DNA of 64,000 nucleotides from Lysobacter lycopersici (GTDB lineage Bacteria; Pseudomonadota; Gammaproteobacteria; Xanthomonadales; Xanthomonadaceae). The DNA lies in NCBI RefSeq assembly GCF_007556775.1, contig NZ_CP041742.1:806001-870000 (forward strand), in the 5' to 3' direction. Position numbers and translations under genes: made by a program. This document shows positions 55,494 through 64,000 of this stretch, in pieces (the first letter of the stretch is position 1; each line of letters opens with the position of its first letter). The notes under the pieces were generated by a model. The model made no database searches, was not told where the DNA came from, and saw only the letters and a list, made by a program, of their open reading frames with translations.

Positions 55494-55594
55494 GTATTCC
55501 TCTGGTTCCCTTGAGCCGGGAAAGCGCGCTGTTATACCCTGCCGGGACTACAGCGGCAACCGCGCAAGCCTGCGCGAAACCGCGTACAAACCCC

Positions 55595-55840
55595 GTGATC
55601 GAACGCCTCCTCATCCGATTGCTGCGCGGCTACAAACGCTGGATCAGCCCGCTGCTGGGGCCGCGTTGCCGATTCACCCCAACTTGCTCGGAATATGCGA
55701 TGACGGCGGTCGAACGCTTCGGCGCCTGGCATGGCGGCTGGCTCGCGCTGCGCCGCATCGGCCGCTGCCATCCCCTCAATCCCGGCGGCCACGACCCGGT
55801 GCCGCCCGCCACTGGAGAACATCGATGCCGGACACCCTGA
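55595..55840 (+). CDS. yidD: Membrane protein insertion efficiency factor YidD
   Basis: 81 residues from the GTG at 55595. [20 protein letters not shown] and [20 protein letters not shown] with RCHPLNPGG are the YidD signature. YidD is a small inner-face membrane-associated protein that aids YidC-dependent insertion. It overlaps pyrC by 16 bp and is divergent from dksA. Confidence 0.93.
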   Translation: MIERLLIRLLRGYKRWISPLLGPRCRFTPTCSEYAMTAVERFGAWHGGWLALRRIGRCHPLNPGGHDPVPPATGEHRCRTP

Positions 55841-57171
55841 TCGTCAATGCGCGGCTGGTGAACGAGGGCCGCGAATTCGACGGCGACCTGCGCATTTCCG
55901 GCGACCGCATCGCCGGGATCGGCAGCGGGCTTTCGGCGCGCGGCGGCGAAACGGTGATCGACGCGAACGGCCGGCGCCTGCTGCCCGGGATGATCGACGA
56001 CCAGGTCCATTTCCGCGAACCGGGCTTGGAATACAAGGCCGACATCGCGACCGAATCCGCGGCCGCGGTCGCAGGCGGCCTGACCAGCTTCATGGACATG
56101 CCCAACACCCGGCCGCCGACGCTGGATGCCGGCGCGCTGGAGGACAAGTACCGCCGCGCGGCCGGGCGTTCGCGCGCCAACTTCGGCTTCTACATGGGCG
56201 CGTCGAACGACAACCTCGACGCGATCCGCGCGATCGACCCGCGCGCCACGCCGGGCGTGAAGGTGTTCATGGGCGCATCCACCGGCAACATGCTGGTGGA
56301 CGACCCGCAGGTACTGGACGGCATCTTCCGCGAATCGCCGGTGACCATCATCACCCATTGCGAAGACACGCCGATGATCGACGCCAATGTCGCCGCGTTC
56401 CAGGCGAAGTACGGCGACGACATCCCGGTCGAATGCCATCCGGACATCCGTTCGCGCGAGGCCTGCATCAAGTCCACGCGTCTGGCGATCTCGCTCGCGC
56501 GCCGCCACGATTCGCGCCTGCACGTGCTGCACATTTCCACCGCCGACGAACTGGCGCTGTTCGAACGCGGGCCGCTGATCCGCGCGGATGGATCGCGCAA
56601 GCGCATCACCGCCGAAACCTGCGTGCACTTCACGCGTTTCGACCGCGGCGACTACGCGCGCCTCGGCAACCTGATCAAGTGCAACCCGGCGATCAAGGAT
56701 GCAAGCGACCGCGAAGCGATCATCGCCGCGCTCGCCGACGACGTGCTCGACGTGCTCGCCACCGACCACGCGCCGCACACGCTGGAGGAGAAGGCCAAAC
56801 CCTACGCACAGGCACCGAGCGGCCTGCCGCTGGTGCAGTACGCGCTGGTCGCGGCGCTGGAACTGGTGCACGAAGGCAAGCTCAGCACCACGCAGGTGGT
56901 GCAGAAATTTGCGCACGCGCCGGCCCAGCTGTTCGACGTGGCCGAACGCGGCTTCCTGCGCGAAGGGAATTTCGCCGACCTCGTGCTCATCGACGACACA
57001 CCGTTCACCGTGCGCCGCGAGGACGTGCTGTCGAAATGCGCCTGGTCGCCGTTCGAAGGCACCACGTTCCATTCGCGCATCGCCTCGACCTGGGTCAACG
57101 GTCAACTCGCATGGGATGGTTCGAAACTGGTCGGCGAGCCGGTCGGTTCGCGGTTGGCGTTCGCGCGATGA
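55825..57171 (+). CDS. pyrC: Dihydroorotase
   Basis: 448 residues from the ATG at 55825 with GGAGA upstream. The metal-binding DQVHFREPG, the later ITHCED, the carboxylated-lysine region [16 protein letters not shown] and ATDHAPHT are those of type I (PyrC/hydantoinase-like) dihydroorotases. It cyclises carbamoyl aspartate to dihydroorotate in pyrimidine synthesis. It follows yidD with overlapping ends. Confidence 0.93.
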   Translation: MPDTLIVNARLVNEGREFDGDLRISGDRIAGIGSGLSARGGETVIDANGRRLLPGMIDDQVHFREPGLEYKADIATESAAAVAGGLTSFMDMPNTRPPTLDAGALEDKYRRAAGRSRANFGFYMGASNDNLDAIRAIDPRATPGVKVFMGASTGNMLVDDPQVLDGIFRESPVTIITHCEDTPMIDANVAAFQAKYGDDIPVECHPDIRSREACIKSTRLAISLARRHDSRLHVLHISTADELALFERGPLIRADGSRKRITAETCVHFTRFDRGDYARLGNLIKCNPAIKDASDREAIIAALADDVLDVLATDHAPHTLEEKAKPYAQAPSGLPLVQYALVAALELVHEGKLSTTQVVQKFAHAPAQLFDVAERGFLREGNFADLVLIDDTPFTVRREDVLSKCAWSPFEGTTFHSRIASTWVNGQLAWDGSKLVGEPVGSRLAFAR

Positions 57172-57192
57172 GGGGTTTTCGTTCTCGCATTT

Positions 57193-57300
57193 CCCTCTCC
57201 CCTCGTGGGAGAGGATGTCCCGAAGGGACAGGAGAGGGGGCGTGTGTTTTCCCCTCTCCCGGCGCTACGCGCCACCCTCTCCCTCAAGGGGAGAGGGGAA
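57193..57300. repeat. Paired CCCTCTCCC intergenic palindromes
   Basis: CCTCTCCC/GGGAGAGG (57194-57214), TGTCCC/GGGACA (57216-57230) and, from 57251, CCCCTCTCCC...GGGGAGAGGGG with an inner GGCGC/GCGCC are nested inverted repeats. This is a dispersed intergenic hairpin repeat of a kind common in Xanthomonadaceae. It separates pyrC from the M23 gene and may act as a terminator or mRNA stabiliser. Confidence 0.7.
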
Positions 57301-57359
57301 AAGCCAAACGCTGGATTCAGGCTTTCGCCGGCCGCGTTTCACGGCGCTTGTTGCCGTGT

Positions 57360-58211
57360 ATGACGAGCCTATTGCTTCTCGTTGCCTGCACCGCCCTCGC
57401 ACAGACACCAACACCGCCCGCAACGCCGATGGTTGGTGGCGGCGGCGCGATCCCGACCCGCGCCACGCGCCTGCCGACATCCGTGTCGCAAGGCGCGATG
57501 GTCGTCGGCAACACGCATCCCGCGGCGATCGTGCAATACGCCGGGCGCACACTGAGCGTCGCGCCGGACGGCGATTTCGTGTTCGGCGTCGGTCGTGACG
57601 AAAAAGGCCCGTTGATCGTGAAGATCAAGCAGCCCGCGACCGGCTGGATCGAGCACAGCATCGCCGTCACCGCGCGCGACTGGCCGATCGAGAACATCAA
57701 GGGCGTGCCGCCGAAGACGGTGAACCCGCCGCCGGAGATCGCCGCGCGCATCGAACGCGAACAGGCGCAGGTCTCCGCCGCGCGTACCCGCGATGGCGAT
57801 GAAACCGGCTTCGCCCAGCACTTCGAATGGCCGGTGCATGGCCGCATCAGCGGCCGCTTCGGCAACGCGCGCGTGTACAACGGCCAGCCCGGTTCCGGGC
57901 ATTCGGGCATGGACATCGCGGTGCCGCAGGGCACGCCGGTGAAAGCGCCGGCCGACGGCGTGGTCACCTTCGCCTCGCCGGATCTCTACCTCACCGGCGG
58001 CACCGTGCTGCTCGACCACGGCCACGGCATCAGCAGCAATTTCCTGCACCTCTCGCGAATCGACGTGAAGGTCGGCGACGTGGTGAAACAGGGCGACGTC
58101 ATCGGCGCCGTCGGCATGACCGGCCGCGCCACCGGCCCGCACCTGCACTGGGGCATGAGCTGGTTCGACGTGCGGATCGATCCATTGTTGGTGCTGGAGC
58201 GCGGGAAGTGA
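57360..58211 (+). CDS. Secreted M23 (LytM) zinc metallopeptidase-domain protein
   Basis: 283 residues from the ATG at 57360. A signal peptide (MTSLLLLVACTALAQ) is followed by a beta domain (about 40-110). The peptidase M23 domain has RFGNARVYNGQPGSGHSGMD (metal His and Asp) and GPHLHWGMSWF (HxH). Such enzymes cut peptidoglycan cross-links, or regulate amidases if catalytically silent; here the metal ligands are present. The next gene starts within its stop codon. Confidence 0.88.
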   Translation: MTSLLLLVACTALAQTPTPPATPMVGGGGAIPTRATRLPTSVSQGAMVVGNTHPAAIVQYAGRTLSVAPDGDFVFGVGRDEKGPLIVKIKQPATGWIEHSIAVTARDWPIENIKGVPPKTVNPPPEIAARIEREQAQVSAARTRDGDETGFAQHFEWPVHGRISGRFGNARVYNGQPGSGHSGMDIAVPQGTPVKAPADGVVTFASPDLYLTGGTVLLDHGHGISSNFLHLSRIDVKVGDVVKQGDVIGAVGMTGRATGPHLHWGMSWFDVRIDPLLVLERGK

Positions 58212-58678
58212 TGTGCAGCAATTCGGCGAGACTGGTTCCGCTGCGAGCTGCAATCGCCTTCATTGTGTTACTTGCAGGAATCCCTTTCTCTGCGTTCGCC
58301 GTGAAATCATGCTATTCGACCATCACCAACAACGCGCCAAAAACAAAATGGCTGCGATTTCCACGCATATTGATCTTGCTGGATGATCCAGCAGAAGGTC
58401 TCAAGCAGCGAAAGTCAGCCAAGGCGCTCGATTGGGTCGAAGGTCCGGACAAAACCTATTTCAAAGGGGAGTTCGGTGACAGTTTCTGGATGCTCGATCA
58501 CGGCCGACTCATCATCGCGATCGGAAGCGGGTTAGACGGCATTCGGATTTCCCTGTCCGAATCCATGGGTGGTTACGAAGGCACGGCGGTAAATTACTCA
58601 GATGGCCCCATGCCGCCAGGAACCAAGCCGGAGACTTACGAAGTGAAATTGCATCCGGTCACATGTCCACGGCCGTAG
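58211..58678 (+). CDS. Hypothetical secreted protein coupled to the M23 gene
   Basis: 155 residues. The ATG at 58211 overlaps the M23 stop (TGATG). A signal peptide (FIVLLAGIPFSAFA) precedes a compact domain with a single cysteine near each end (KSCYSTI, HPVTCPRP) that could form a disulphide. No family recognised. Lower GC than its neighbours hints at recent gain, or at weak constraint. Confidence 0.6.
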   Translation: MCSNSARLVPLRAAIAFIVLLAGIPFSAFAVKSCYSTITNNAPKTKWLRFPRILILLDDPAEGLKQRKSAKALDWVEGPDKTYFKGEFGDSFWMLDHGRLIIAIGSGLDGIRISLSESMGGYEGTAVNYSDGPMPPGTKPETYEVKLHPVTCPRP

Positions 58679-58718
58679 GCTGGGATGAAATCTCAGCAAT
58701 TACGCGACGTAATCAATA

Positions 58719-58746
58719 CGGTCGCGGCTGTAAGCCGCTCCTACAA
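58719..58746. repeat. REP-like element
   Basis: CGGTCGCGGCTGTAAGCCGC followed by TCCTACAA is the reverse complement of the common REP sequence beginning TTGTAGGAGCGGC. It is a palindromic intergenic repeat of the type mobilised by REP-associated transposases in Pseudomonas and Xanthomonas relatives. Confidence 0.6.
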
Positions 58747-58748
58747 AA

Positions 58749-58805
58749 TCAGGCGTTGACGCCACTTACCCACGCCACCACGTCATGCGGATGCAGGCTT
58801 TCGAA
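58749..58805 (-). pseudogene. Duplicated 3' tail of folE2
   Basis: On the minus strand it reads FESLHPHDVVAWVSGVNA-stop, nearly the C-terminus of FolE2 (FESLHPHDAMARVSGVNA-stop at 59001-59057). About four in five bases match, and both copies are followed by TTGTAGGAG- or TTGTAGGGC-type REP sequence. Upstream coding sequence is absent, so this is only the last 18 codons. Confidence 0.75.
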
Positions 58806-59000
58806 GCAGACGTAGCCCGGGTAAGCGGAGCGCACCCGGGGTTCCTATTCTATGGCGAAATCCCGGATGCGGCCTGCGGCCTTATCCGGGCTACAAGTGC
58901 TAGCGAAATGCCGTAGGGCGGAACCCGCGAAGCGGTTTCCGCCGGAAACCTGGCCGGAACGCATCCGGCGGAATCGCCTGCGGCGGTTCCGCCCTACAAT
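58806..59000. repeat. Block of three different REP/BIME-like palindromes
   Basis: Three palindromes are packed between the folE2 tail duplicate and folE2. The first is GTAGCCCGGG...CACCCGGGG (about 58812-58841). The second is TCCCGGATGCGGCC...TTATCCGGGCTACAA (about 58861-58896). The third is GTAGGGCGGAACC...GGTTCCGCCCTACAA (about 58913-58999). The second closely resembles enterobacterial BIME sequences. There is no gene here. Confidence 0.7.
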
Positions 59001-59921
59001 TCAGGCATTGACACCTGAAACCCGCGCCATCGCGTCGTGCGGGTGCAGGCTTTCGAAATGCGACACGGTCGCGTCGTAGCGTTCGACGCGAGGATCGTTG
59101 GCGAGCACCGAAGCCACGCGGCGCGCGGCGTCCTCGCAGAACATCAGGTTCTCGGCATTCAACCGCGCGAAAGCCTGTTCATCCTCGCGCTTCACCGCGG
59201 TCTGCACAGGCGTCGCCAGCGCCGCCTCCAGCGCATCGACCAGCGCGAGCAGCGGCAATTCCTCGAACTGCGGTTTCAGTTCGACATGCACCTGCGCGCG
59301 GCTACGCTGCGCATGCGGCGTCGCGGCCATGCCGCGATCGGAAGCGAGCCAATCGCGCACAACGCCCACTGACAGCGGTCGCGCCGCTGCGAAATCCTCG
59401 GCGAAGCGCTCCGCATTCGCCTGCCGCGACAGTGCGGCCGACGCGGGACAGGTGCTGGAATATTCGACCGCGAACGACAACGCCAACTGCAGATGGCCAT
59501 CGGCGAGCGTCGCTTCGATTTCGACCGGATAACGCTTCCATCCGGCGAAGCCGCTTTCCAGCGCAGGTCGCTGCAACAGCGCGTCGTAGCGGATGTGCAG
59601 CCGCGCCTGCGTGGCCAGGCCCTGTTGCGAGGCGATGCCGTCCTGCAGCAGGTGGCGCAAGCCGGCCGGGGTGATGGCTTCGCGCGCGAGGCCGTCCTGC
59701 AATTGCAGGTACAGCCGCGACATGTGGATGCCGCGCGCGTCGGCGTTCTTGAGATTCACCGCGACATCGATGTCGGCCGCGACCTGCAACTGGCCACCCT
59801 GCCCGTCGGGGATGCGCACCGGCAGCGCGATGTGGTCCATGCCGACCCAGTCCAGCGGGCGCGCAAGCGCGACGGTGTCACCGGCGACATCGGGCAATTG
59901 GGCGGGATTGCGGTTAGCCAT
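59001..59921 (-). CDS. folE2: GTP cyclohydrolase FolE2 (type IB)
   Basis: 306 residues from the ATG at 59921. The metal/catalytic cysteine is in YSSTCPASAALS, and DWVGMDHIALPVRI, RGIHMSRLY and FCEDAARRVA are characteristic. FolE2 opens GTP to dihydroneopterin triphosphate for folate or queuosine-type pathways and is used when zinc is scarce. Its last 18 codons are duplicated at 58749-58805 behind a REP block. Confidence 0.93.
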   Translation of the reverse strand: MANRNPAQLPDVAGDTVALARPLDWVGMDHIALPVRIPDGQGGQLQVAADIDVAVNLKNADARGIHMSRLYLQLQDGLAREAITPAGLRHLLQDGIASQQGLATQARLHIRYDALLQRPALESGFAGWKRYPVEIEATLADGHLQLALSFAVEYSSTCPASAALSRQANAERFAEDFAAARPLSVGVVRDWLASDRGMAATPHAQRSRAQVHVELKPQFEELPLLALVDALEAALATPVQTAVKREDEQAFARLNAENLMFCEDAARRVASVLANDPRVERYDATVSHFESLHPHDAMARVSGVNA

Positions 59922-59969
59922 GCGCGCCATTCTACCGGCGCGGGCGGGAACGCCCCCGGAACGCTGCGT

Positions 59970-60692
59970 TCAGCTACGCGCGATGACGCGGCAACGCCAC
60001 GGCAGGGTCAGCCGCGACCAGGACGACGGCGAACGGCCATCGGCGGTGGCCTGCAGGCGTTCGCGCACCAACAGGGCCTGCAGCCGACCCGGGATCGAGC
60101 CGTGGTGCGGCGGCGCCCAGCGCTGCAGCAGGCGTGCGGCCCAGGCCTGTACTGCATTCCCGCCGGCTTCGCCGCGGATCGAGTCCGGCACCGCGACTTC
60201 GCCCTGCCGCAACAGGCGTTCCGCGAGCAGGCCGTACACCACGCTGCGCGGCGGCGGCGGCGATGGCGGTGGCTGTGCGGCATCCGCGAACAGGGTGATG
60301 CCGATGCCGGCCACTCCCTCGGCGAAAGGCTCCAGCCGGATCGCGGCCTGATCCGGATCCGGTGCGATGCCCCGGCTCGCGAACAGGGAGGGGATCGAAT
60401 CGGCCAGCAGGATCCACGGTACCGGTTGCTTCTGCAGCACCGCCCCGAGCGGGTGTCGCCTCCGGCCCTGGGCCCAGCCCTGGAGTTCTTCCCGCCACCA
60501 CGCCAGCTTGGCCTCGCCCGGGCGCGGATCTTCGCCGGCCCAGGCGGCTTCGGTCAGCTCATGCCGCAGCGCGAACCAGGCCGATGCCACCTCGCGCTGT
60601 TCCTCGGGCACGAACGTCTCCGCCACCGACCATTCCGGCCAGTGTTCTCGCCATTTGGCGATGAACTCCGCAGGGGCGGCATCGTTGTCCAT
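59970..60692 (-). CDS. Squalene/phytoene-synthase-like family protein
   Basis: 240 residues from the ATG at 60692, overlapping the gph stop. AEFIAKWREHWPEWSVAETF, ASAWFALRHELTEAAW and AKLAWWREELQGWA recall the trans-isoprenyl synthase-like fold, including the paired-helix pattern. The usual two Asp-rich DxxxD motifs are not evident, so catalytic competence is doubtful. A proline run (QPPPSPPPP) interrupts the middle. It is the last gene of the efp-to-ubiG-gph run on this strand. Confidence 0.65.
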   Translation of the reverse strand: MDNDAAPAEFIAKWREHWPEWSVAETFVPEEQREVASAWFALRHELTEAAWAGEDPRPGEAKLAWWREELQGWAQGRRRHPLGAVLQKQPVPWILLADSIPSLFASRGIAPDPDQAAIRLEPFAEGVAGIGITLFADAAQPPPSPPPPRSVVYGLLAERLLRQGEVAVPDSIRGEAGGNAVQAWAARLLQRWAPPHHGSIPGRLQALLVRERLQATADGRSPSSWSRLTLPWRCRVIARS

Positions 60693-61420
60693 CACGGCCA
60701 CCGTAACGGATCGAGCAGGTCCGCCGCCACTTCCACCAGCATGTCGCCGCCCCACCCTGCCGGTTGTTCGTCCGGAAGGCGATAACCCCAAAGCGCGACC
60801 ACCGATTTCATCCCGGCTGCGCGCGCGGCCTCGATGTCGCGCTGGTCGTCGCCGACGTAGACGCAATCGGCGATGTCCGCGCCCAGCGTTCGCGCCGCAT
60901 GCAGCAGCGGCAACGGGTGCGGCTTGCGTTCGGGCAAGGTATCGCCGCCGATCAGGATTGCGCAGCGCGATTCCCAGCCGAGCTGCGGCAACACCAGCCT
61001 GGCGAGGTATTCCGGCTTGTTGGTGACGATGCCCCAGCGCGCGCCATCGACCTCGATCGCATCCAGCAGTTGCGCGACGCCATCGAACAGGACGCTGTGC
61101 CTGCCGAGTTCCTGTTCGTAGGTGTCGAGGAACTCGCGGATCATGTCCTGCGGCACGTCGCCGCCAAGTTCCGGGAAAGCCGCGGCGCTCATCGCGCGCG
61201 AACCACGCGACACATGTGGGCGCAGCTCTGCCAACGGCATCGGTCCCTGCCCGCGGCGTTCGCGCATGCGGTTGATCGTCGCAACCATGTCCGGCGCGCT
61301 GTCGAGCAACGTGCCGTCGAGATCGAACAGCGCGAGTTTGGGGAAATGCCGGGAACCGGATGGATCCGGCTCTCGCCTTTCCTGTTCCCCGACCCCTGCC
61401 CCCTGATCCCTGCCGTTCAT
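60692..61420 (-). CDS. gph: Phosphoglycolate phosphatase-type HAD hydrolase
   Basis: 242 residues from the ATG at 61420, overlapping the ubiG stop (ATGA). Motif [11 protein letters not shown], motif [10 protein letters not shown], the lysine of PERKPHP and motif [10 protein letters not shown] mark a HAD subfamily I enzyme. Next to ubiG it is the usual gph, which removes phosphate from 2-phosphoglycolate formed during DNA-end repair. The first about 22 residues are polar and poorly conserved. Confidence 0.9.
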   Translation of the reverse strand: MNGRDQGAGVGEQERREPDPSGSRHFPKLALFDLDGTLLDSAPDMVATINRMRERRGQGPMPLAELRPHVSRGSRAMSAAAFPELGGDVPQDMIREFLDTYEQELGRHSVLFDGVAQLLDAIEVDGARWGIVTNKPEYLARLVLPQLGWESRCAILIGGDTLPERKPHPLPLLHAARTLGADIADCVYVGDDQRDIEAARAAGMKSVVALWGYRLPDEQPAGWGGDMLVEVAADLLDPLRWP

Positions 61421-62124
61421 GGCTTGCGCGCGCAGGCCAGGTAATTCACGTCCGTGCGCGACACGATCCTCGCGCTGTTGCGCCACGGCTCGTAGGCGAG
61501 GCCACTCACGTCCTCGAGTTCCAGTCCCGCTTCGCGCAGCCACGCGGCGAGTTCGGAGGGTTTGATGAAATCGCGGTACTGGTGCGTGCCTTTCGGCAAC
61601 AGCCTTGCGACGTATTCGGCACCGACGATGGCCACGGCGAACGCGGCCGGCGTGCGGTTGAGCGTGGACACGAACAGGCGTCCGCCGGGCTTGAGCAATT
61701 CGGCGCAAGCTTCGATCACCGACGCCGGCTCCGGCACGTGTTCCAGCATTTCCATGCAGGCGATGGCATCGAACGATGCAGGCATCTCGTTCGCAAGCGC
61801 TTCGATCGGGGATTCGCGGTAATCGACCTTGACGCCCGACTCCAGCCCGTGCAGGCGCGCGACTTTCAGCAAATTCGGCGCAAGGTCGATGGCGGTGACG
61901 TTGGCCCCGGCCAGCGCCAGTGACTCGCTCAGCAGGCCCGCGCCGCAACCGACATCGAGCACCGCGGCATCGCGCAGCGTGGTGCGTGCGGCGATGTAAC
62001 CGAGCCTCGCGGGATTGAGCGCATGCAGGGCTTTCTGCGGGCCATCGGGATCCCACCAGCGTTGCGCGAGCTCGTCGAACTTGTCGAGCTCGCCCTGGCG
62101 GAAATTGCCGGATGCCGTGCTCAC
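61417..62124 (-). CDS. ubiG: Ubiquinone biosynthesis O-methyltransferase UbiG
   Basis: 235 residues from the GTG at 62124 (GTGA overlap with the upstream gene). [20 protein letters not shown], the SAM site [29 protein letters not shown] and [10 protein letters not shown] define UbiG. It methylates the ring hydroxyls at two steps of ubiquinone synthesis. It is followed by gph, as in many gammaproteobacteria. Confidence 0.95.
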   Translation of the reverse strand: MSTASGNFRQGELDKFDELAQRWWDPDGPQKALHALNPARLGYIAARTTLRDAAVLDVGCGAGLLSESLALAGANVTAIDLAPNLLKVARLHGLESGVKVDYRESPIEALANEMPASFDAIACMEMLEHVPEPASVIEACAELLKPGGRLFVSTLNRTPAAFAVAIVGAEYVARLLPKGTHQYRDFIKPSELAAWLREAGLELEDVSGLAYEPWRNSARIVSRTDVNYLACARKP

Positions 62125-63461
62125 GATGTCCGCACCGCCGCAATCCGCTCGCGCCACTGCCGCGCGTTCGCGACGATGGCCGCGGCGTCCATGTCGACCA
62201 ATTCGCGTTCGCGCAGCTTGCGCGCGCCGGCGATCCACACATCGCCGACCTGGTGGCGGCCGGTGGCGTAGATGATCTGCGACACGACATGGTGCAGCGG
62301 TTGCGTTTCCAGCGGCGACAGGTCGATGCAGGCGAGGTCGGCCTGCTTGCCCGGCTCGATGCTGCCGATGCGGTCGTCCCAGCCCAGCGCCTTCGCCCCG
62401 CCCAGCGTCGCCGCGCGCAACGCGGAGAACGCGTCGAAGCCGGCGGCGTCCTGCGCCACCGCCTTGGCGAGGATCGCCGCGGTGCGGGTTTCGCCGAACA
62501 TGTCGAGGTCGTTGTTCGAAGCGCAACCGTCGGTGCCGATGGCGAGGGTCACGCCCGCGCGTTCCAGCGCACAGGCCGGGCAGAAGCCGGACGCGAGCTT
62601 GAGGTTGGATTCCGGGCAATGCACCACGCTCACGCCGCGTTCGGCGCAGAGGAGGATCTCGGCTTCGGTCAGCTGGGTCATGTGCACCGCGATCAGGCGA
62701 TCGTTGAACAGGCCGAGCCGGTCGATGCGCGCGATCGGGCGCTGGCCGTGCTTTTCGACGGACTGTTCGACTTCCTGCGCGGTTTCGTGCAGGTGCAGGT
62801 GCACCGGGATGTCGAGCTGGTCCGACAACATGCGCACGCGTTCGAAATTGGCGTCGTTGACCGTGTACGGCGCATGCGGCGCGAACGCGGTGGCGACCAG
62901 CGCATCGTCGCGCCACTGGTCATGCACTTCGCCGGCGCGTTCGAAGTATTCGTCGTCGGACTTGGCCCACGCGGTGGGGAAATCGATCACCGGCAGGCCG
63001 ACCCGCGCGCGGAAACCGAAGCGCTTGTACGTGGCCCCCTGCACGTCGGGGAAGAAGTAGTTTTCGTTGGCGCAGGTGGTGCCGCCGCGCAGCATCTCGG
63101 CAATGGCGAGGGTCACGCCGTCGGCGACGAAGTCCGGGCCGATCACCGCGGCCTCGATCGGCCAGATGTGCTGCTGCAGCCAGACCTTCAGCGGCAGGTC
63201 GTCGGCGACGCCGCGCAGCAGCGTCATCGGGTTGTGGCAGTGGGTGTTGACCAGGCCCGGGATCAGCGCGCCGTCGGGGCGCGACACCGTTTCCTTCGCG
63301 TCGTAGCGTGCGCGCGCCTCGGCGATGGGCAGCACCGCGAGGATGCGCCCGCCGGAAACGACGACGGCGTGATCCTCGAGGACCACGCCGTGCGGAACCA
63401 CCGGCACCACCCAGCCGGCTTCGATGATCAGATCGCAGGCCTGCGGGGCGGACTCGGTCAT
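62121..63461 (-). CDS. mtaD: TRZ/ATZ-family amidohydrolase (MTA/SAH deaminase type)
   Basis: 446 residues. Metal-binding [33 protein letters not shown] and [14 protein letters not shown] match 5-methylthioadenosine/S-adenosylhomocysteine deaminases. A deaminated thioadenosine route complements methylation by UbiG, whose gene overlaps it. Exact substrate preference cannot be told from guanine or other nucleoside deaminases by reading alone. Confidence 0.88.
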   Translation of the reverse strand: MTESAPQACDLIIEAGWVVPVVPHGVVLEDHAVVVSGGRILAVLPIAEARARYDAKETVSRPDGALIPGLVNTHCHNPMTLLRGVADDLPLKVWLQQHIWPIEAAVIGPDFVADGVTLAIAEMLRGGTTCANENYFFPDVQGATYKRFGFRARVGLPVIDFPTAWAKSDDEYFERAGEVHDQWRDDALVATAFAPHAPYTVNDANFERVRMLSDQLDIPVHLHLHETAQEVEQSVEKHGQRPIARIDRLGLFNDRLIAVHMTQLTEAEILLCAERGVSVVHCPESNLKLASGFCPACALERAGVTLAIGTDGCASNNDLDMFGETRTAAILAKAVAQDAAGFDAFSALRAATLGGAKALGWDDRIGSIEPGKQADLACIDLSPLETQPLHHVVSQIIYATGRHQVGDVWIAGARKLRERELVDMDAAAIVANARQWRERIAAVRTS

Positions 63462-63465
63462 CGGC

Positions 63466-64000
63466 TTATTTCACCCGCGACACGTATTCACCGCTGCGGG
63501 TGTCGACCTTGATCATTTCGTCCTGGCCGACGAACAACGGCACGCGCACCACCGCGCCGGTTTCCAGCGTGGCCGGCTTGCCGCCGGTGCCGGCGGTGTC
63601 GCCCTTCACGCCGGGATCGGTCTGGACGATCTTCAGCTCGACGAAGTTCGGCGGCTGCACCGCGATCGGGTTGCCGTTCCACAGCGTCACCACGCAGGCT
63701 TCCTCGCCCTTCAGCCACTTCTCGGCGCCGCCCATGCCGGCCTTGTCGGCCTGCACCTGCTCGAAGGACTCCTGGTTCATGAAGTGCCAGTACTCGCCGT
63801 CGGCGTAGAGGAACTGCATGTCGGTGTCGACCACGTCCGCCTGCTCGACGCTGTCGGTGGCCTTCATCGTCATTTCCACCACGCGGCCGGACTTGATGCT
63901 GCGGTACTTCACCCGGGTGAAGGCCTGGCCCTTGCCCGGCTTGACGTATTCGGTCTCGGTGATGATGCAGGGGTCGTTGTTGACCAGGATCTTCTGGCCG
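63466..64000 (-). CDS. efp: Elongation factor P, N-terminus beyond window
   Basis: At least 178 residues, running off the right edge. The loop carrying the modified lysine ([20 protein letters not shown]) is inside the window, as are [17 protein letters not shown] and the C-terminal OB domain ([29 protein letters not shown]). EF-P relieves ribosome stalling at polyproline. The loop lysine is typical of EpmA-modified proteins. The gene sits just upstream of the mtaD-like gene (4 bp). Confidence 0.95.
   Translation of the reverse strand, partial: GQKILVNNDPCIITETEYVKPGKGQAFTRVKYRSIKSGRVVEMTMKATDSVEQADVVDTDMQFLYADGEYWHFMNQESFEQVQADKAGMGGAEKWLKGEEACVVTLWNGNPIAVQPPNFVELKIVQTDPGVKGDTAGTGGKPATLETGAVVRVPLFVGQDEMIKVDTRSGEYVSRVK

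Noticed and set aside
54955-55600. Alanine/glycine-rich plus-strand frame in front of yidD and pyrC
   Set aside because: It is the complement of the Lys/Ala/Pro-rich DksA tail, and yidD and pyrC have their own starts.

Overview
The window reads as a high-GC gammaproteobacterial chromosome of the Lysobacteraceae/Xanthomonadaceae type. The strongest evidence is the arginine cluster at 43.6-50.8 kb. It encodes an N-acetylornithine carbamoyltransferase in place of ordinary ArgF, and a kinase-acetyltransferase fusion ArgB, in the order argF'-argG-argE-argB-argC-argH. The housekeeping run to its right (cysS, sufE, dksA, yidD, pyrC, folE2, a squalene/phytoene-synthase-like gene, gph, ubiG, mtaD-like, efp) fits the same family.

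Layout. (1) 1-7.9 kb is mobile and defence DNA: a MobA/MobL relaxase running off the left edge, a divergent small TraD-like gene, then a complete type II CBASS operon (capV, DncV-type cdnA, cap2, cap3). This is followed on the same strand by a two-gene unit: a diadenylate-cyclase (DisA/DAC)-like protein that overlaps by one base a Cap15-type two-TM beta-barrel effector. (2) 8-9.8 kb holds a divergent SDR/AraC pair. (3) 9.8-23.5 kb holds a 0.58-kb repeat, an M15-like peptidase, a lipoprotein, a glycine-rich protein with a beta-lactamase-like head, and a 2395-residue RHS/SpvB-type toxin. The toxin has a predicted HExxH metallopeptidase tip and overlaps a secreted small protein. A Crp-type regulator and the 3' part of a tRNA-Leu(CAA) gene, an island boundary, follow. 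(4) 23.6-38.1 kb holds an OLD-family nuclease, the second copy of the 0.58-kb repeat, and a repair/stress block (LigD, Ku, SDR, small hydrophilic proteins, a Nei-type glycosylase, topoisomerase IB). It ends with a tyrosine integrase beside the 3' half of tRNA-Pro(CGG), a second island boundary. (5) 38.2-43.4 kb is an ABC export operon that appears to have been inserted into the 3' end of argH, because a displaced argH tail lies on its far side. (6) 43.6-64 kb is core chromosome.

Main points for a second look. First, the DAC-like/2TM-beta pair appended to CBASS: its layout resembles nucleotide-guard systems in which a cyclase is paired with a Cap15-like effector, but the cyclase fold here is different. 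Second, an Arg-rich leader peptide and Rho-independent terminator upstream of argF' look like a transcription attenuator for the arginine operon. Third, two loci (argH and folE2) carry duplicated gene tails flanking inserted DNA, which suggests insertions that replace the 3' end of a gene. Fourth, a DksA homologue has lost all four zinc-finger cysteines and carries a very long Lys/Ala/Pro-rich N-terminus.

All family assignments come from reading motifs. No database search, structure prediction or folding program was run.
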